Assembly (NCBI GenBank): GCA_963965975.1 | Contig: OZ014413.1 | Span: forward strand, 4,908,001 to 4,972,000 | Length of the DNA stretch: 64,000 nt | Source of the DNA: Xestospongia bergquistia | Lineage: Eukaryota > Porifera > Demospongiae > Haplosclerida > Petrosiidae | Direction: 5' to 3' | Shown: in pieces, positions 11,754 through 26,277 of the stretch | Layout: the number at the start of each line of letters is the position of its first letter | How positions within the stretch are numbered: position 1 is the stretch's first letter | Position numbers and translations under genes: made by a program | Notes under the pieces: generated by a model | What the model saw: only the letters and a program-made list of their open reading frames with translations | Databases searched by the model: none | Told to the model about the DNA's origin: nothing

Positions 11754-14700
11754 GGTTACATTAGGACACAGTAGATGGGTCAATTGCATTAGAAAGCAGT
11801 AGATGGGACAATTACATTACAACACAGTTGATGGGACAATTACGTTAGAACACAGTTGATGGGACAATTACGTTAGAACACAGTTGATGGGACAATTACT
11901 TTAGGACACAGTACAAGGACATAGTAGACAGGACAGTCACTTTAGAACAATAGATAGGGCAGTTACATAGGAACACAATAGACAGGACAGTTACGTTAGA
12001 GGACACATTAGATGGGACAGACAATCTAGGACACAGTTGATGGGACAGTCACAATAGGACACAGTTGATAGGATGTTAGGACACAGTTGATGGGATAGTT
12101 ACATAAGAACACAGTTGATGGGACAATTACTTGAGGACAGAGTACATCAGTCAATTACAATAGGACACAGTAGACAGGACAGTTACTTTAGGACACAGTA
12201 GATTGGGCAGTTACATTAGAACACAGTTGATGGGACAATTACGTTAGAACACAGTTGATGGGACAATTACTTTAGGACACAGTACAAGGACATAGTAGAC
12301 ATGACAGTTACTTTAGAACAGTAGATAGGGCAGTTACATTAGAACACAATAGACAGGACAGTTACGTTAGAGGACACATTAAATGGGACAGTCACATTAG
12401 GACATAGTAGATGACACAGTATATGAGACAGTCAAACTAAGACACAGTTGATGGGACTGTCACAATAGGACACAGTTGATAGGACATTAGGACACAGTTG
12501 ATGGGATAGTTACATAAGAACACAGTTGATGGGACAATTACATGAGGACACAATAGATCAGTCAGTTACAATAGGACACAGTAGACAGGACAGTTACTTT
12601 AGGACACAGTAGATTGGGGAGTTACATTAGAACACAGTTGATGGGACAATTACGTTAGAACACAGTTGATGGGACAATTACTTGAGGACACAGTACATCA
12701 GTCAATTACAATAGGACACTGTGGACAGGACAGTTATTTTAGGACACAGTAGATGGGACAGTCACATTAGGACATAGTAGATGACACAGTATATGGGACA
12801 GACAAACTAGGACACAGTTGATGGGACAGTCACAATAGAACACAGTTAATAGGACGTTAGGACACAGTTGATGGGATAGTTACATAAGAACACAGTTGAT
12901 GGGACAATTACATGAGGACACAATAGATCAGTCAGTTACAATAGGACACAGTAGACAGGACAGTTACTTTAGGACACAGTAGATTGGGGAGTTACATTAG
13001 AACACAGTTGATGGGACAATTACGTTAGAACACAGTTGATGGGACAATTACTTTAGGACACAGTACAAGGACATAGTAGACACGACAGTCACTTTAGAAC
13101 AGTAGATAGGGCAGTTACATTAGAACACAATAGACAGGACAGTTACGTTAGAGGACACATTAGATGGGACAGTCACATTAGGACATAGTAGATGACACAG
13201 TATATGGGACAGACAAACTAGGACACAGTTGATGGGACAGTGACAATAGGACACAGTTGATAGGACATTAGGACACAGTTGATGGGATAGTTACATAAGA
13301 ACACAGTTGATGGGACAATTACTTGAGGACACAGTACATCAGTCAGTTACAATAGGACACAGTAGACAGGACAGTCACTTTAGGACACAGTAGATGGGGC
13401 AGTTACATTAGAACACAATAGACATGACAGTTACGTTAGAGGACACATTAGATGGGACAGTCACATTAGGACATAGTAGATGACACAGTATATGGGACAG
13501 ACAAACTAAGACACAGTTGATGGGACAGTCACAATAGGACACAGTTGATAGGACATTAGGACACAGTTGATGGGATAGTTACATAAGAACACAGTTGATG
13601 GGACAATTACTTGAGGACACAGTACATCAGTCAGTTACAATAGGAAACAGTAGACAGGACAGTTACTTTAGGACACAGTAGATGGGGCAATTACATTAGA
13701 ACACAGTAGATGGGACTGTTACATTAGGACACAGTACATGGGACACTTAAATTAGAAGACACTTGATGGGACAATTACACAGTTACTTTAGAACACAGTA
13801 GATTGGAAAGTTATATTAGAACACAGTAGATCGGACAGTTACATTAAGACACTGTAGACAGGAGAGTTACATTAAAAGATACTAGATGGGACATTTTCAT
13901 CAGGACACAGTAGATGGGACATTTTCACTAGAACAAAGTAGATGGGACAGTTACATTAAAAATTAGTTCATTGCACAGTTACATTAGAACACAGTAGATG
14001 GGACAATTACTTTGGAACAGTTTCATTAGGACACAGTAGATGGGTCAGTTTTATTAGAACACAGTAGATGATACAGTTTCATTAGAACATAGTAGATGGG
14101 ACAGTTTCATTAGAACACAGTAGATGAGACAGTTTCATTGGAACACAGTAGATGGGACAATTACTTTTGAACAATTTCATTAGGACACAGTAGATGGGAC
14201 AGTTTCATTATAACACAGTAGATGGGACGGTTACGATAAAAATCACTTTATTGAACAGTAGAGTGGACAATTACTTTAGAACATGGTTGATCAGACAAGT
14301 TACATTAGGACACAGTAGACAAGAGAGTTATATTAAAAGACAGTAGATATGACAGTTACTATAGGACACAGTAGATTGGACGGTTTCGTTAGAACGCAGT
14401 AGATGATACAGTTTCATTAGAACACAGTAGATGGGACAGTTTCATTAGAACACAGTAGATGGGACAGTTAAATTAGACATTAGAAATCAGTTCATTGGAC
14501 AGTTACATTAGAACACTAGAAATGAGCTCATTGGACAGTTACATTAGAACACAGTAGATGGATTTAGGACACAGTAGATCAGACAAGTTACATTAGGACA
14601 CAGTAGACAAGAGAGTTACATTAAAACACAGTAGATGGGACAGTTACTATAGGACACGGTAGATGAGACAGTTTCATTAGAACACAGTAGATGGGACAGT

Positions 14701-15136
14701 TTCATTAGAACACAGTAGATGGTAGAGTTTTATTAGAACACATTAGATGGGACAGATACATTAGAACACAGTAGATGGAACAATTACTTTAGGACGCTTA
14801 CTTTAGGACACAGTAAATGGGACAGTTACGTTATGACACAGTAGATGGGACAGTTATGTTAGAACACAATAGACAGGATGATTACATTCGAACAGAGTAG
14901 ATGCGAGAGTTACATTAAAATGCATTAGATAGGAAAATTATTTTAGAACACACTAGATCGCACAGTTACATTAAGACACAATACAAGTAGATGGGACAGT
15001 TTCATTAGAACACAGTAGATTGGACAGTTACGCTAGAACACGGTAGATGGGACAGATTTAGAACATGGTAGATGGGACTGTTTTAGAACACAATAGATGG
15101 GACAGTTACATAAAAACACAGTAGATTGGACAGTTA
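11754..15136. repeat. 28-bp minisatellite, main block (copy 1)
   Basis: More than 100 degenerate units of the attaggacacagtagatggg / acagttac type. Left-half variants read gttgatgggacaattac; right-half variants read gtagatgggacagtttc. Blocks marked by gatgacacagtatatg recur at about 12,411, 12,781, 13,192 and 13,480, showing irregular higher-order duplication. Confidence 0.9.
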
Positions 15137-15356
15137 TGCTATTAAAGGGAATGCTAAGACATATCATATTATACGTGTACTTTAGGGCTCATTACGCATT
15201 CCAAGCATGCAAAGAAAATTGTTAGTATCGGTGTATGTACCAACTCAAGTAAAATTAATATGCTCTAGAAAAGCTAAGATAAAAGCTTGCCAGTTAAGAC
15301 ATGCATATACAAGTAAAATTAAAATGCTCTAGAAAAGCTAAGATAAAGGCTTGTCA
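15137..15356. repeat. Non-array insert plus two 64-bp units (copy 1, first)
   Basis: Sequence starting about gctattaaagggaatgctaa, then a short spacer, then two 64-bp units of the type found at 17,200-17,896. The same transition occurs at about 17,033, so this block and part of the preceding array were duplicated in copy 1. Confidence 0.8.
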
Positions 15357-17035
15357 CATTGCACAGTTACATTAGAATACAGTAGATGGGACAATTACTT
15401 TGGAACAGTTTCATTAGGACACAGTAGATGGGACAGTTTTATTAGAACACAGTAGATGATACAGTTTCATTAGAACACAGTAGATAGGACAGTTTCATTA
15501 GAACACAGTAGATGGGACAGTTTCATTGTAACACAGTAGATGGGACAATTACTTTGGAACAGTTTCATTAGGACACAGTAGATGGGTCAGTTTTATTAGA
15601 ACACAGTAGATGATACAGTTTCATTAGAACACAGTAGATGGGACAATTTCATTAGAACACAGTAGATGGGACAGTTTCATTGGAACACAGTAGAGGGGAC
15701 AATTACTTTGGAACAGTTTCATTAGGACACTGTAGATGGGACAGTTTCATTATAACACAGTAGATGGGACAGTTATGGTAAAAATCAGTTTATTGGACAG
15801 TTACATTAGAAGACAGTAGAGTGGACAATTACTTTAGGACACAGTAGATCAGACAAGTTACATTAGGACACAGTAGACAAGAGAGTTACATTAAAAGGCA
15901 GTAGATATGACAGTTACTATAGGACAGAGTAGATGGGACAGTTTCATTAGAATGCAGTAGATGATACAGTTTCATTAGAACACAGTAGATGGGACAGTTT
16001 CATTAGAACACAGTAGATGGGACAGTTAAATTAGACATTAGAAATAAGTTCATTGGACAGTTACATTAGAACACTAGAAATGAGCTCATTGGACAGTTAC
16101 ATTAGAACATAGTAGATGGATTTAGGACACGGTACATCAGACAAGTTACATTAGGACACAGTAGACAAGGGAGTTACATTAAAGGACAGTAAATATGACA
16201 GTTACTATAGGACACAGTAGATGAGACAGTTTCATTAGAACACAGTAGATGGGACAGTTTTATTAGAACACACTAGATGGGACAGTTAAATTAGACATTA
16301 GAAATGAGTTCATTGGACAGTTACATTAGAACACTAAAAATGAGCTCATTGGACAGTTACATGAGAACACAATAGATGGATTTTAGGAAACAGTAGATCA
16401 GACAAGTTACATTAGGACACAGTAGACAAGAGAGTTACATTAAAACGCAGTAGATGAAACAGTTACTATAGGACACGGTAGATGAGACAGTTTCATTAGA
16501 ACACAGTAGATGGGACAGTTTCATTAGAACACAGTAGATGGTACAGTTTTATTAGAACACAGTAGATGGGACAGATGCATTAGAAATCAGTTCATTGGAC
16601 AGATTCATTAGAACGCAGTAGATGGAACAATTACTTTAGGACACTTACATTAGGACACAGTACATGGGACAGTTACGTTATGACACAGTAGATGGGACAG
16701 TTATGTTAGAACACAATAGACAGGATGATTACATTCGAACAGAGTAGATGCGAGAGTTACATTAGGACGCATTAGATAGGAAAATCAATTTAGAACACAC
16801 TAGATCGCACAGTTACATTAAGACACAGTAGACAAGACAGTTACATTAGGACACATTAGATGGGACAGTTATCTTAGAACACAGTAGATGGGACAGTTTT
16901 ATTAGAACACAGTAGATGGGACAGTTACGCTAGAACACGGTAGATGGGACAGATTTAGAACATGGTAAATGAGACTGTTTTAGAACACAGTAGATGGGAC
17001 AGTTACATAAAAACACAGTAGATTGGACAGTTATG
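15357..17035. repeat. 28-bp minisatellite, second block (copy 1)
   Basis: Same family as 11,754-15,136. It resembles about 13,965-15,136 unit by unit, so it is a duplicated stretch of the array. Copy 2 has only one equivalent transition, at about 39,360. Confidence 0.85.
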
Positions 17036-17896
17036 CTATTAAAGGGAATGCTAAGACATATCATATTATACATGTACGTTAAGGTTCATTGCACATTCCA
17101 AGCATGCAAAGAAAATTGTTAGTATCGGTGTATGTACCAACTCAAGTAAAATCAATAAGCTCTAGAAAAACTAAGACCAAGTCTTGTCAGTTAAGACATG
17201 CATATACAAATAAAATTAATATACTCTAGAAAAGCCAAGATAAAGGCTTCCCAGTTAAGACATGCATATACAAGTAAAATTAAAATGCTCTAGAAAAGCT
17301 AAGATAAAGGCTTGTCAGTTAAGAGATGCATATACATGTAAAATTAATATACTCTAGAAAAACTAAGACCAAGTCTTGTCAGTTAAGACATGCATATACA
17401 AATAAAATTAATATACTCTAGAAAAGCCAAGATAAAGGCTTCCCAGTTAAGACATGCATATACAAGTAAAATTAAAATGCTCTAGAAAAGCTAAGATAAA
17501 GGCTTGTCAGTTAAGAGATGCATATACATGTAAAATTAATATACTCTAGAAAAGCTAAGATTAAGGCTTCCCAGTTAAGACATGCATATATAAGTAAAAT
17601 TAAAATGCTCTAGAAAAGCTAAGATAAAAGCTTGTCAGTTAAGACATGAATATACAAGTAAAATTAAAATGCTCTAGGAAAGTTAAGATAAAGGCTTGTC
17701 AGTTAAGACATGCATATACAAGTAAATTATTAATATACTCTAGAAAAGCTAAGATAAAAGCTTGTCAGTTAAGACATGAATATACAAGTAAAATTAAAAT
17801 GCTCTAGAAAAGCTAAGATAAAAGCTTGCCAGTTAAGACATGCATATATAAGTAAAATTAAAATGCTCTAGAAAAGCTGAGATAAAGGCTTGTCAC
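17036..17896. repeat. 64-bp minisatellite, about 11 units (copy 1)
   Basis: After a spacer of about 120 bp, tandem units begin acatgcatatacaagtaaaa, followed by the core gctctagaaaagctaagata, period 64 bp. The copy 2 equivalent (39,480-39,710) has only about 3-4 units. Confidence 0.9.
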
Positions 17897-18789
17897 ATAT
17901 AATTTGTGATTACAGTTACTCTTGACTAAATATTGTTACTCCTTAGATCACCATCTTTGTTGTAGAAACAAAATACCAACATCACTGTAGAGGTAGTAAA
18001 AGAATTATTTCACAGCTGTTATCAGAGAATTATATCATAAGTAAATTATTAATAACATCCAATAAGTGGTAGATATAACTTACAAGATGTTGGTGAGACT
18101 GAGAGCCTCCAGGAGATAGATAGTCCGTCATATAGAGCAGCAACCATAGAAAGTCCGTGATATAGAACAGCAACCATAGAAAAGAAACAAATACATTATT
18201 TGTCCTAACTCACCATTAAAAGGAACACCATCTTCAATATATGTTCCTAAATGATTATAAATTTATTATATACTATCTGTTATGAGGTATAACTTACCAG
18301 TAGCCAGGGTTTCCTTATAGATATATAAATTTTCTTTCTATATATATGTATATATGTAAAAAATAACAGTGATTATTTTGTTAAAAATTTATGTATAACT
18401 CAGAATTATATTGTAGTGGCTGTATATATTAAATTATGTAGCTAAGAGACTACCAGTAATATAATTATAAAAAACAATTATTGCATGTAGAATATATCAA
18501 ACTTACAAGGTAACAGTTGAGAGAACATCATCAGATCATCTTAGAAGATAAAAATCTAACTACATAATGAAATATATAGTGTTGGATAACATTGGTTAGA
18601 ATGTTATACACACAACTCACAACCAGTTTAGTTTTACTAGATCTATAACATTAAATGAAAGCACGGTAACAAACAATGATCATCTACTTAACAAGTAAAC
18701 AGTTAATAACATCATGCTTAGAACTCTGAGGGACATTATTACAATTCTAGCTGACAATAAGTAACCAGTAAATTTAGAACAATATAACA
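17897..18789. other. Low-copy DNA between minisatellites (copy 1)
   Basis: AT-rich. The only local structure noted is a short duplication of the phrase agtccgt.atatagancagcaaccatagaaa near 18,121-18,182. No gene seen. Repeated at 39,711-40,604. Confidence 0.4.
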
Positions 18790-21781
18790 AGTTTGAATAG
18801 ACAGGATGGTTACAAAAGGACACAGTAATGACGACAGCTACATTAGAAAACAACATACAGTAGACAATAAAGTTACATTAGGTCACAGTAGATGGGACAA
18901 TTACAGTAGGACACATTAGACAGGACTGATACATTAGTACAAAGTGGATGAGACAATTATTACAACACAGTAAACAAGAAAGACAAATAGCATTATAACA
19001 TAGCAAACGGAATAATTATATAGGGACACAGTAGATATGAAAATTACACAGTAGAAAGGACAAATACAGTAGGACAGAGTAAATGCAAAATTACATTAGG
19101 TCACAGTAGATGAGACAAATACATTAGGAGACAGTAGACGAGCAGTTACATTAGGACACAGCAGAGAGGACAATTATATTAAGACATGAGAGAGTTACAT
19201 TATGACACAATAGAAGAGACAATTACATTTAGACACAGCATACGAGACAAGTACATCAGAACACAGTAGAAGGGACATTTACATTTGAATATAGTAGGAC
19301 ACATTAGAAGGGACATTTACAATTGAATATAGTAGGACACTGTAGAAGAAACATTTACATTTGAATAGAGTAGACAAGACACATTAAGACACAGTACATT
19401 GACAATTATAAAACATTGTAGAAGGGACAGCTACATTAGGACACGATAGAAGAAACGATTACATTTAGACACAGCAGACGAGACAAGTATATTAGAACAC
19501 AGTAGAAGGGACATTTACAATTGAATAGCAGACGAGACAAGTATATTAGAACACAGTAGAAGGGACATTTACAATTGAATATAGTAGGACACTGTAGAAG
19601 AGACATTTACATTTGAATTATAGTAGACAAGACACATTAAGACACAGTACATTGACAATTATAGCACACTGTAGAAGGGACAGTTACATTTGGACACAGT
19701 ATATTGACAATTATAGAACACAGTAGAAGTGACAATTACATTAGGACACAGTATATTGACAATTATAGAACACAGTAGAATGGACAATTACAATAGAGCA
19801 CATTAGACAAGACAAATACATTAGGATACAGTAGACAGGAAAATTACAGTAGGACATAGTCGATGGGACAATTGCATTAGGAGATAGTAGACAAGTAGTT
19901 AGAAGAGGACACAGCAGACAGCACGATTACATTAAGAGCAGACAGCACAATTACATTAAAAGCAGACAGCACAGTTACATTAGGACACAAGACAGTCACA
20001 ATAGGACATAGCAGACAGGACAGTTATACTAAGGACACAGTACATTGGACAGAATAACTGGACAATTACATTATCACAAAGTAGTTGAGACAATTATGCT
20101 AGGACACAGTAGAAGGTAAACTTACACATCAGGATACAGCAGATGGGACAATTATGTTAGGACACAGTAGAGAGGACAATTACACCACAAAGGATGGTTA
20201 GATAAAGACACAGTAAATGGGACAATTACGGAGACAGTAGACAGGACAACTATATAACAACACAGTAGACAGGATGTTACATTAGAACACAGTAAATAGG
20301 ACAGTTATGTTAGGACACAGTAGATAGGACAATTACATCAGAACACAGTAGACATGATGTTACATTAGGACACACAGTTACTTTAGGACACAGTAGATAG
20401 GACAATTAAATCACAATACAGTAGACTGGATATTACATTGGAACACAGTAAATGAAAGAGTTACCACAATAGACGGGGCAATCTTACTAAGGACACAACA
20501 ACACAGTAGACAGGATGTTACATTAGAACACAGTAAATGTGATGGTACAGATACATTAGGACACAACAGTTACTTATATTATGACAAGGTATACACGATA
20601 ATTACGTTAGGACACAGTGGTTAGGACAATTATGTTAAGACATAGTAGATGGACAATTACACTAGGACACAGTTAGTTGCATAGTTATATCAGACAGAAT
20701 TGACAGGGCTATTAAATTAGGAGACAGTAAATGGGACAATTACATTACAACACAGTAGATGGGCACTTATGTTAGGACACAGTAAAAGAAGCAGTTACAT
20801 TAGGACACAGTCAATGCGACATTTAGTGGAATAAAATGTTATAATAGGACACCTGTCTACATTAGGACGCAATCAATTGGACAGTTAGTGGAATAGAATG
20901 TTATAATAGGACACCTGTATACATTAGGACACAGTAGGCAGGACAGATACAAACACAGTAGATAGGATAATTATATAAGACACAGTAGATTAGAATATTA
21001 TGTTACAACACAGTACACAAGTCAGTTACATTAAGACATAGTAGATGGGACATTTACTTTAGGACATATTAGATGGGACAATTATACTAGGACACAGTAG
21101 GTTGCATAGTTACATTATACAGAATAGAAAGGACAATTACATTAGGACAGAGTAAAAGAAACTGGTACATTAAGACACAGTTGATGGGACTGTTACATTA
21201 GGACAGACAAGTTACATCAGCAATTACATTAGGACAAAGTGGAAGGGAATTTTATATTAAGAACACGCAAGATGAGATAATTTCATTAGGACACAGTAGA
21301 TGGGACAGTTACCTTAGGACACAGTAGATAGGACAGTTAAATTAAAAGACAGTAACAGATGGTTAGATAAAGACACAATAGTTACTAAAATTATGTTAGG
21401 AGATAGTAAATGGGATAATTATACTAGGACACAGTAGACAGGGGTGTTACATTAGGACAAGGTAAATTGTCAATTACGTTAAAACACATTGGAATGGAAT
21501 GTTTACAATAGGACAGAGCAGATTAGACAACTACATTAGGACACAGTACACAGGACAATTATACTAGGATACAGTAGCCCTGATGATTACAATAGGATAT
21601 AATAGACAGGACAGTTACATTAGAACACAGTAGATTGGACAGCTATATTGGGTCTGAGCTGATAGGACAATTATATTAGTATGCATTAGACAGGACAATT
21701 ATACTAGGACACTGTTTAGACAGGATGTTTATGTTAGACACTGTAGATGAGACAGTTACATTCAGAAACAGTAGACAGATA
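18790..21781. repeat. 28-bp minisatellite across the copy 1/copy 2 junction
   Basis: A continuous degenerate array of the ggacacagtagacgggacaa type, with local variants such as gaagggacatttacaattg and agcagacagcac. The unit boundary chosen at 21,033 is arbitrary within this array, fixed only by the LTR breakpoint in copy 1. Confidence 0.9.
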
Positions 21782-22620
21782 ATAGGCTATCAATAATATA
21801 GAAGTCTTATATGCTGTAATGCACTACACAACAAGTGCAAGAGAAGAGGAATTGTCTGACCATTACAAGCTGATACTGATACAAAAGTAGACACAATAGG
21901 GGAAAATAGGCTTGTACAAAATAAGACATTTGACTATTTTTATTCAGACTTGCTACATTGTAATTAATATACTGGTTACTAAAGTCTATATATTACAGAG
22001 AAAAAGACTAGTGATATATTATGTTTAAAAATGACTGATGACAGGCTTAGTTCTGATAACAGATCCACTAAAACTAAGGGCTAAAGCTCACTAAATTTAA
22101 AAGTTAAGTTGGGCAAGCTAGATATACTAACACACATGGAGTACTGCTACTCTGACCGTATTTGTTACTACTGTCTTTCTCTTTTGTTGTAGCCAGGGGC
22201 ATCATCTCAGATTTACTACAGAAAACATTGTCAAATGGCCTGGCTGCATGGAATCCAGTTTCCTCTTGTCTTCCTAAAGAGCCCTGCATAAGTAAAGTCC
22301 CGACAGACTGGTTGCTAAAATGAAGTAATGGAATCCAGTTCTTTCATCTGGTCTTGCTAAACAGCCCTGCAGAAGTAAAGTCCTGACACTCTGGTTGCTA
22401 AAATGAAGTAATGGCGTCTAAGTTTATTATTTTCTAGTACAAATTTGGCGCCACAAAAGCGACTAATCGAACTGAGCATGCTCAGTTGATCATGGATATT
22501 GCACCATGATAGTAACAACAATATAACTGCCTATATCTTATCTAGTATAGAATGAACATTGTCTGTCTGAATATAGGTTTATTAATCACACGTATATGAA
22601 GCCCTGACATTATGTTGCAG

Positions 22621-23907
22621 TATGTCAAAGTGTAGATTAGAAGAAGATATGCTCATGCCTTGTTTTCAGCTGCTAGTAAAAAAGCATCATTAGAGAAAGT
22701 TGAAAAGGAACTAAAAGAGTTTCAGGTAATAGATAGATATTAATATCACTAGCATTTGTAGTATTCTGTGGTATTTTGATCTATCATGTCTGGGATCGAT
22801 TTTAAAGTCCTATTTACAAAAGAGAATTAAAAAGTTTTTTAAAGCACAATCCAATATTCCAGTTAATGATGATAATGAAATAGAACTAAACATGTCTTCT
22901 GTTGATAATATCAAATATTCTGTTATGAAAGAGTTACGTGAACCTCTGCTTGATGAAAATCTTATTATAACTGCTAATGTATAATTTATAATGAAGTACA
23001 TGTAGAGTGTATATGTACATGTAACGGGTTATACAATTTTTTAAAAATTAATGGATTTCTTAATTTTATAGAAACTGATACAAGATTCACCAGCTCTCTC
23101 TGGTTTTATTAATAACCCTACCATCAGAACAGAAACAAAGTAAATAATTAAGATAAGTGCTATTTTAATACTTACTCGTCTTTAGCTGCTGTTAATGATG
23201 TTTTAAAAGAGAAGAAGTATTCTGATCTCACTGTGAACCTCTTTGGTTAGTTGTCCTTAATCCACAGTGACATACTATGTGTTGTCATAATAGTTTTTAA
23301 AGGTGCATTAGCTGAAAATATTCATTTAACCAAAGTGTCTGGAGTGATGAAAGGTTTTGATACAATTATGAGTGCTTATAGAGGAGAGGTCAACTGTGCT
23401 GTCACTACTGCTGAGGTATAATAATATTAATTAAAGGTGCATGTTGTCACATTTGAATGCAGCTTAACAAGAAATTATACTATTATGAAATCGCAAATGC
23501 CAGAGAACAAGGTTTAGTTGGAGTCCATAAAAATGGAGACAAAGATTTAACTGACGTATTAGACAAGATGAGAAAAAAAGAGAGTGAGAGTAAGTGCATG
23601 AGAGAGGAGGAAAGAGCTTTAGTATGAAAGATACTGTCTTATAAAGTCTCAGTTTATTGATTTAAAGAATACTTAATAGAGCAGTGTGCAACACATATTT
23701 TCTAATCAGCCACAGTCCCTTTCTAGTAAAGAACAGCACAACTTCTGTGATGGTGGCTTTTAAAATGCCATTTAGTAGAGCAGAGCAGGAGTAACGCAAG
23801 AATTAATTATGCTGCAATCACAGTTAACATTGAGGGTGTCCGTTGTTTTCTGTACAGGAAAGAAATTAAAAGAGCTAAAACAAATTTTAATTTCTCTGAT
23901 ATAAAGT
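22621..23907 (+). pseudogene. ATP5PO: ATP synthase OSCP subunit relic, copy 2
   Basis: Same exon-like blocks as at 3,597-4,735, with a few substitutions (for example KLIQDSPALSGF instead of KLTQDSPALSAF). The TAG in the first block is shared. It retains a stretch missing from copy 1 (about 23,517-23,666) in which the block beginning LNKKLYYYEIANAREQGL continues with VGVHKNGDKDLTDVLDKM. That extension does not look like canonical OSCP, so its exon status is uncertain. Shared lesions show the relic was already broken before the unit was duplicated. Confidence 0.8.
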
Positions 23908-23957
23908 AGATTATATACATTATCTAATATAAAGTGCTGATGATGAGTGATTTGGTA

Positions 23958-24026
23958 TGGTAGTCCTCCTCCCAGTAGGTCAATGCTTTACTATTGTTTG
24001 GGTACTTGCTCTTCCTGGCATAGTAA
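23958..24026 (-). pseudogene. POT/SLC15-like gene fragment, copy 2
   Basis: Same fragment as 4,787-4,852, with the same left and right break points. The truncating deletion is therefore older than the copy 1/copy 2 duplication. Confidence 0.8.
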
Positions 24027-25170
24027 GATATTATATACAACTGTATAATTATCATTTGTTATATATACTGGTTGCAATTGCGAATTTCTTTTTATTGAAA
24101 ATAAGCATAAATTGTTGCTATTACTAATGTACTCCTATTTGTGTGGCTACATTACCTTCACTTTCGTAATACATTAATAATTAATAATATCATGTTGATA
24201 TTTTTCATAACTATGCAACCTGTATACACTGTAGTTAAAATTAAATCAATTTGCAATCAATCAACTTTTACAGTTTTGGTACATAATTTATATGTATAGT
24301 ATATAATAATATGTCATATATGACTGTTTTATAATAATGAACCATTTCTGTCAAACTGTTGACACTTAGACTAGATATGTACTGACACTGGTAGTCTACA
24401 ATTGTAGGCTATACAGAGAAGATTCTCAATATTTCAAATATAATGTGAAAGTTCATGTCACAAAGAGTGTGACATAATTTTTATACAACTTACTAAACTG
24501 TGTTGTATTGATTGTCACAAAAGATAGGCTTATTTAACTAATCCTTTATAATTTTTAATGCACATGATACATAATATAGTAGTTAACATCACATACTTTT
24601 ATAATTCAAGTGCAAATAGAATATAGACTATATTGTGTATATATAGTAAGTGGATAGTTCCTATCTTATGAGATATTAGAAGGATTCTTAAAGCTCTGAC
24701 AATCAACTACATGTCTTATTATTAGTAGCTACCTCACTGACCTATAGATGTGCCAAGTAAAATTAATGAGATGTTAAAAGTAATCACAGTATATCAAATT
24801 TCCTGTCATCATAGAAGCCTGCATGTGATCATCATATGACTTGTACACAGCTAATTATTAACAAATGTGATTCAAATACAGCATTCAGCATTTACAAATC
24901 GTATGAATCAATGCAGATCATAGGATTTATGATACATACAAGGAATACAATAGATTTTCAAACTGTGAATTGATCTATTTTATTGGAGGTGATGTTACAT
25001 AGAATACTCTGTTTCTTGAGAAGTACATTGTATATTTTTAGATAAAATTCAGACTCCTGCAATCTGACATCTAGCATGGCAAAGAAGATGATATGTTAGG
25101 ACTTTAAGGCTAAAACATTAAGGCTATAGATGTTTCTTTGTCAACTATTATGATCTATATATATATATAC

Positions 25171-25242
<72 letters not shown>

Positions 25243-26277
25243 TATATATTAATTACTTACATTATGAATTGTATATGTTATTTTTTATAGAGTTGTGCCA
25301 ATAAGTTTGAGTTAATTTTTAAAAAGGAGGACAAGACAAGTTTAGTCTTCTGTCACAAGATTATTTTCGGGTTTGTGATTATACAAAGACACTGGTAGTA
25401 AAAGCAGATGAATATCAATAGATTTGTCAGTATTATAAACATTCAAAATTAGAGTATATAAACTGAGTATTCAAAGAGATCTAAAGTACATCTGATTGTG
25501 CACTTAGTTGACATCATGAGACAATATGGACCAATAAATTGATTCAAGACTGAAGGGTTAGATATTTTGGTAATCCCACATTTATTGGTTTTGTTTATTC
25601 TCAGATATTGACAGATATAAAGCCTTAAATTCCATAAATAAGAAGACAGTGTATGTATGAAAATCAACAAGCTCCAACGTAGGATGTTAATACCAGCTTT
25701 GCTTTGCAATTGCTGGAGTATCCACTTTTTATAATAAGTTAAGGGGATCTGTGGATCTTTGTCATCCAATTGCAAGTTCTCAAAATGTATTAAAAACTTT
25801 TTCAATGTTTATTTACAAGGTTCTACATCTGTTAGATTTGTAACTACCTTCGTTGTTTAGGAAACAAAATAATGACCTGGTTCATAAATATAGTTTGTGT
25901 TGTAAGACAATAACTGTTCACAGAATTGAATGTCATTACTGTCATATTTATTTAATGCCTAGTGTGACACAAGATGTGGTTGATCAACTGAATGGAGGTT
26001 TAAAGAAAGCAAATATTTTTATATACAGTTATTAAAATGATTTAAGAAAGAAAGTCCTTTTTCAATCAAAACAATTATTATCAAAGGTTGATCTTTCTTT
26101 ACTCATTTTACATTTCAATAATTCATAGGTTGTGAATATTATTATATAAATGAATGAAAATGAAAGAGATAATATTTGCATCTCTTATTTTTTATTGTTT
26201 GTATCTTTCTGTGTGTCATCTAACCATTTACATGTCTGTTAATCTATTCTTTTAATCTACACTATATATATCTATCT
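24027..26277. repeat. AT-rich flank and (TA)n tract, copy 2
   Basis: Equivalent to 4,853-7,060. It contains a long TA microsatellite at about 25,156-25,239 with two ac interruptions. No gene recognised. Confidence 0.6.

Larger units (their letters stand above)
2009..21032. repeat. Megasatellite unit, copy 1 (about 19.0 kb)
   Basis: First full copy of a very large tandem unit. Its first bases (aagacatagtagatggga) recur at 21,033 and 42,876, and the order of parts is collinear between copies. Parts: 28-bp minisatellite (2,009-2,757), OSCP relic (3,597-4,735), POT fragment (4,787-4,852), AT-rich flank, (TA)n, 126-bp satellite, low-copy DNA, a doubled 1-kb segment, a foldback element, and 31-, 28- and 64-bp minisatellites. 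Compared with copy 2 it has far fewer 126-bp monomers, an extra 1-kb duplication, an extra duplicated part of the 28-bp/64-bp region and a roughly 150-bp deletion in the OSCP relic. The LTR element ends exactly at its left edge. Confidence 0.9.

Noticed and set aside
11754-17035. CRISPR-like appearance of short regular repeats
   Set aside because: The 28-bp units are contiguous with no unique spacers and are degenerate; it is a minisatellite in eukaryotic DNA.
11754-21781. TTAGG pentamers within the 28-bp repeat, suggesting telomeric DNA
   Set aside because: TTAGG occurs once per unit at most and mutates freely to TTAGA; there is no run of tandem pentamers or hexamers.
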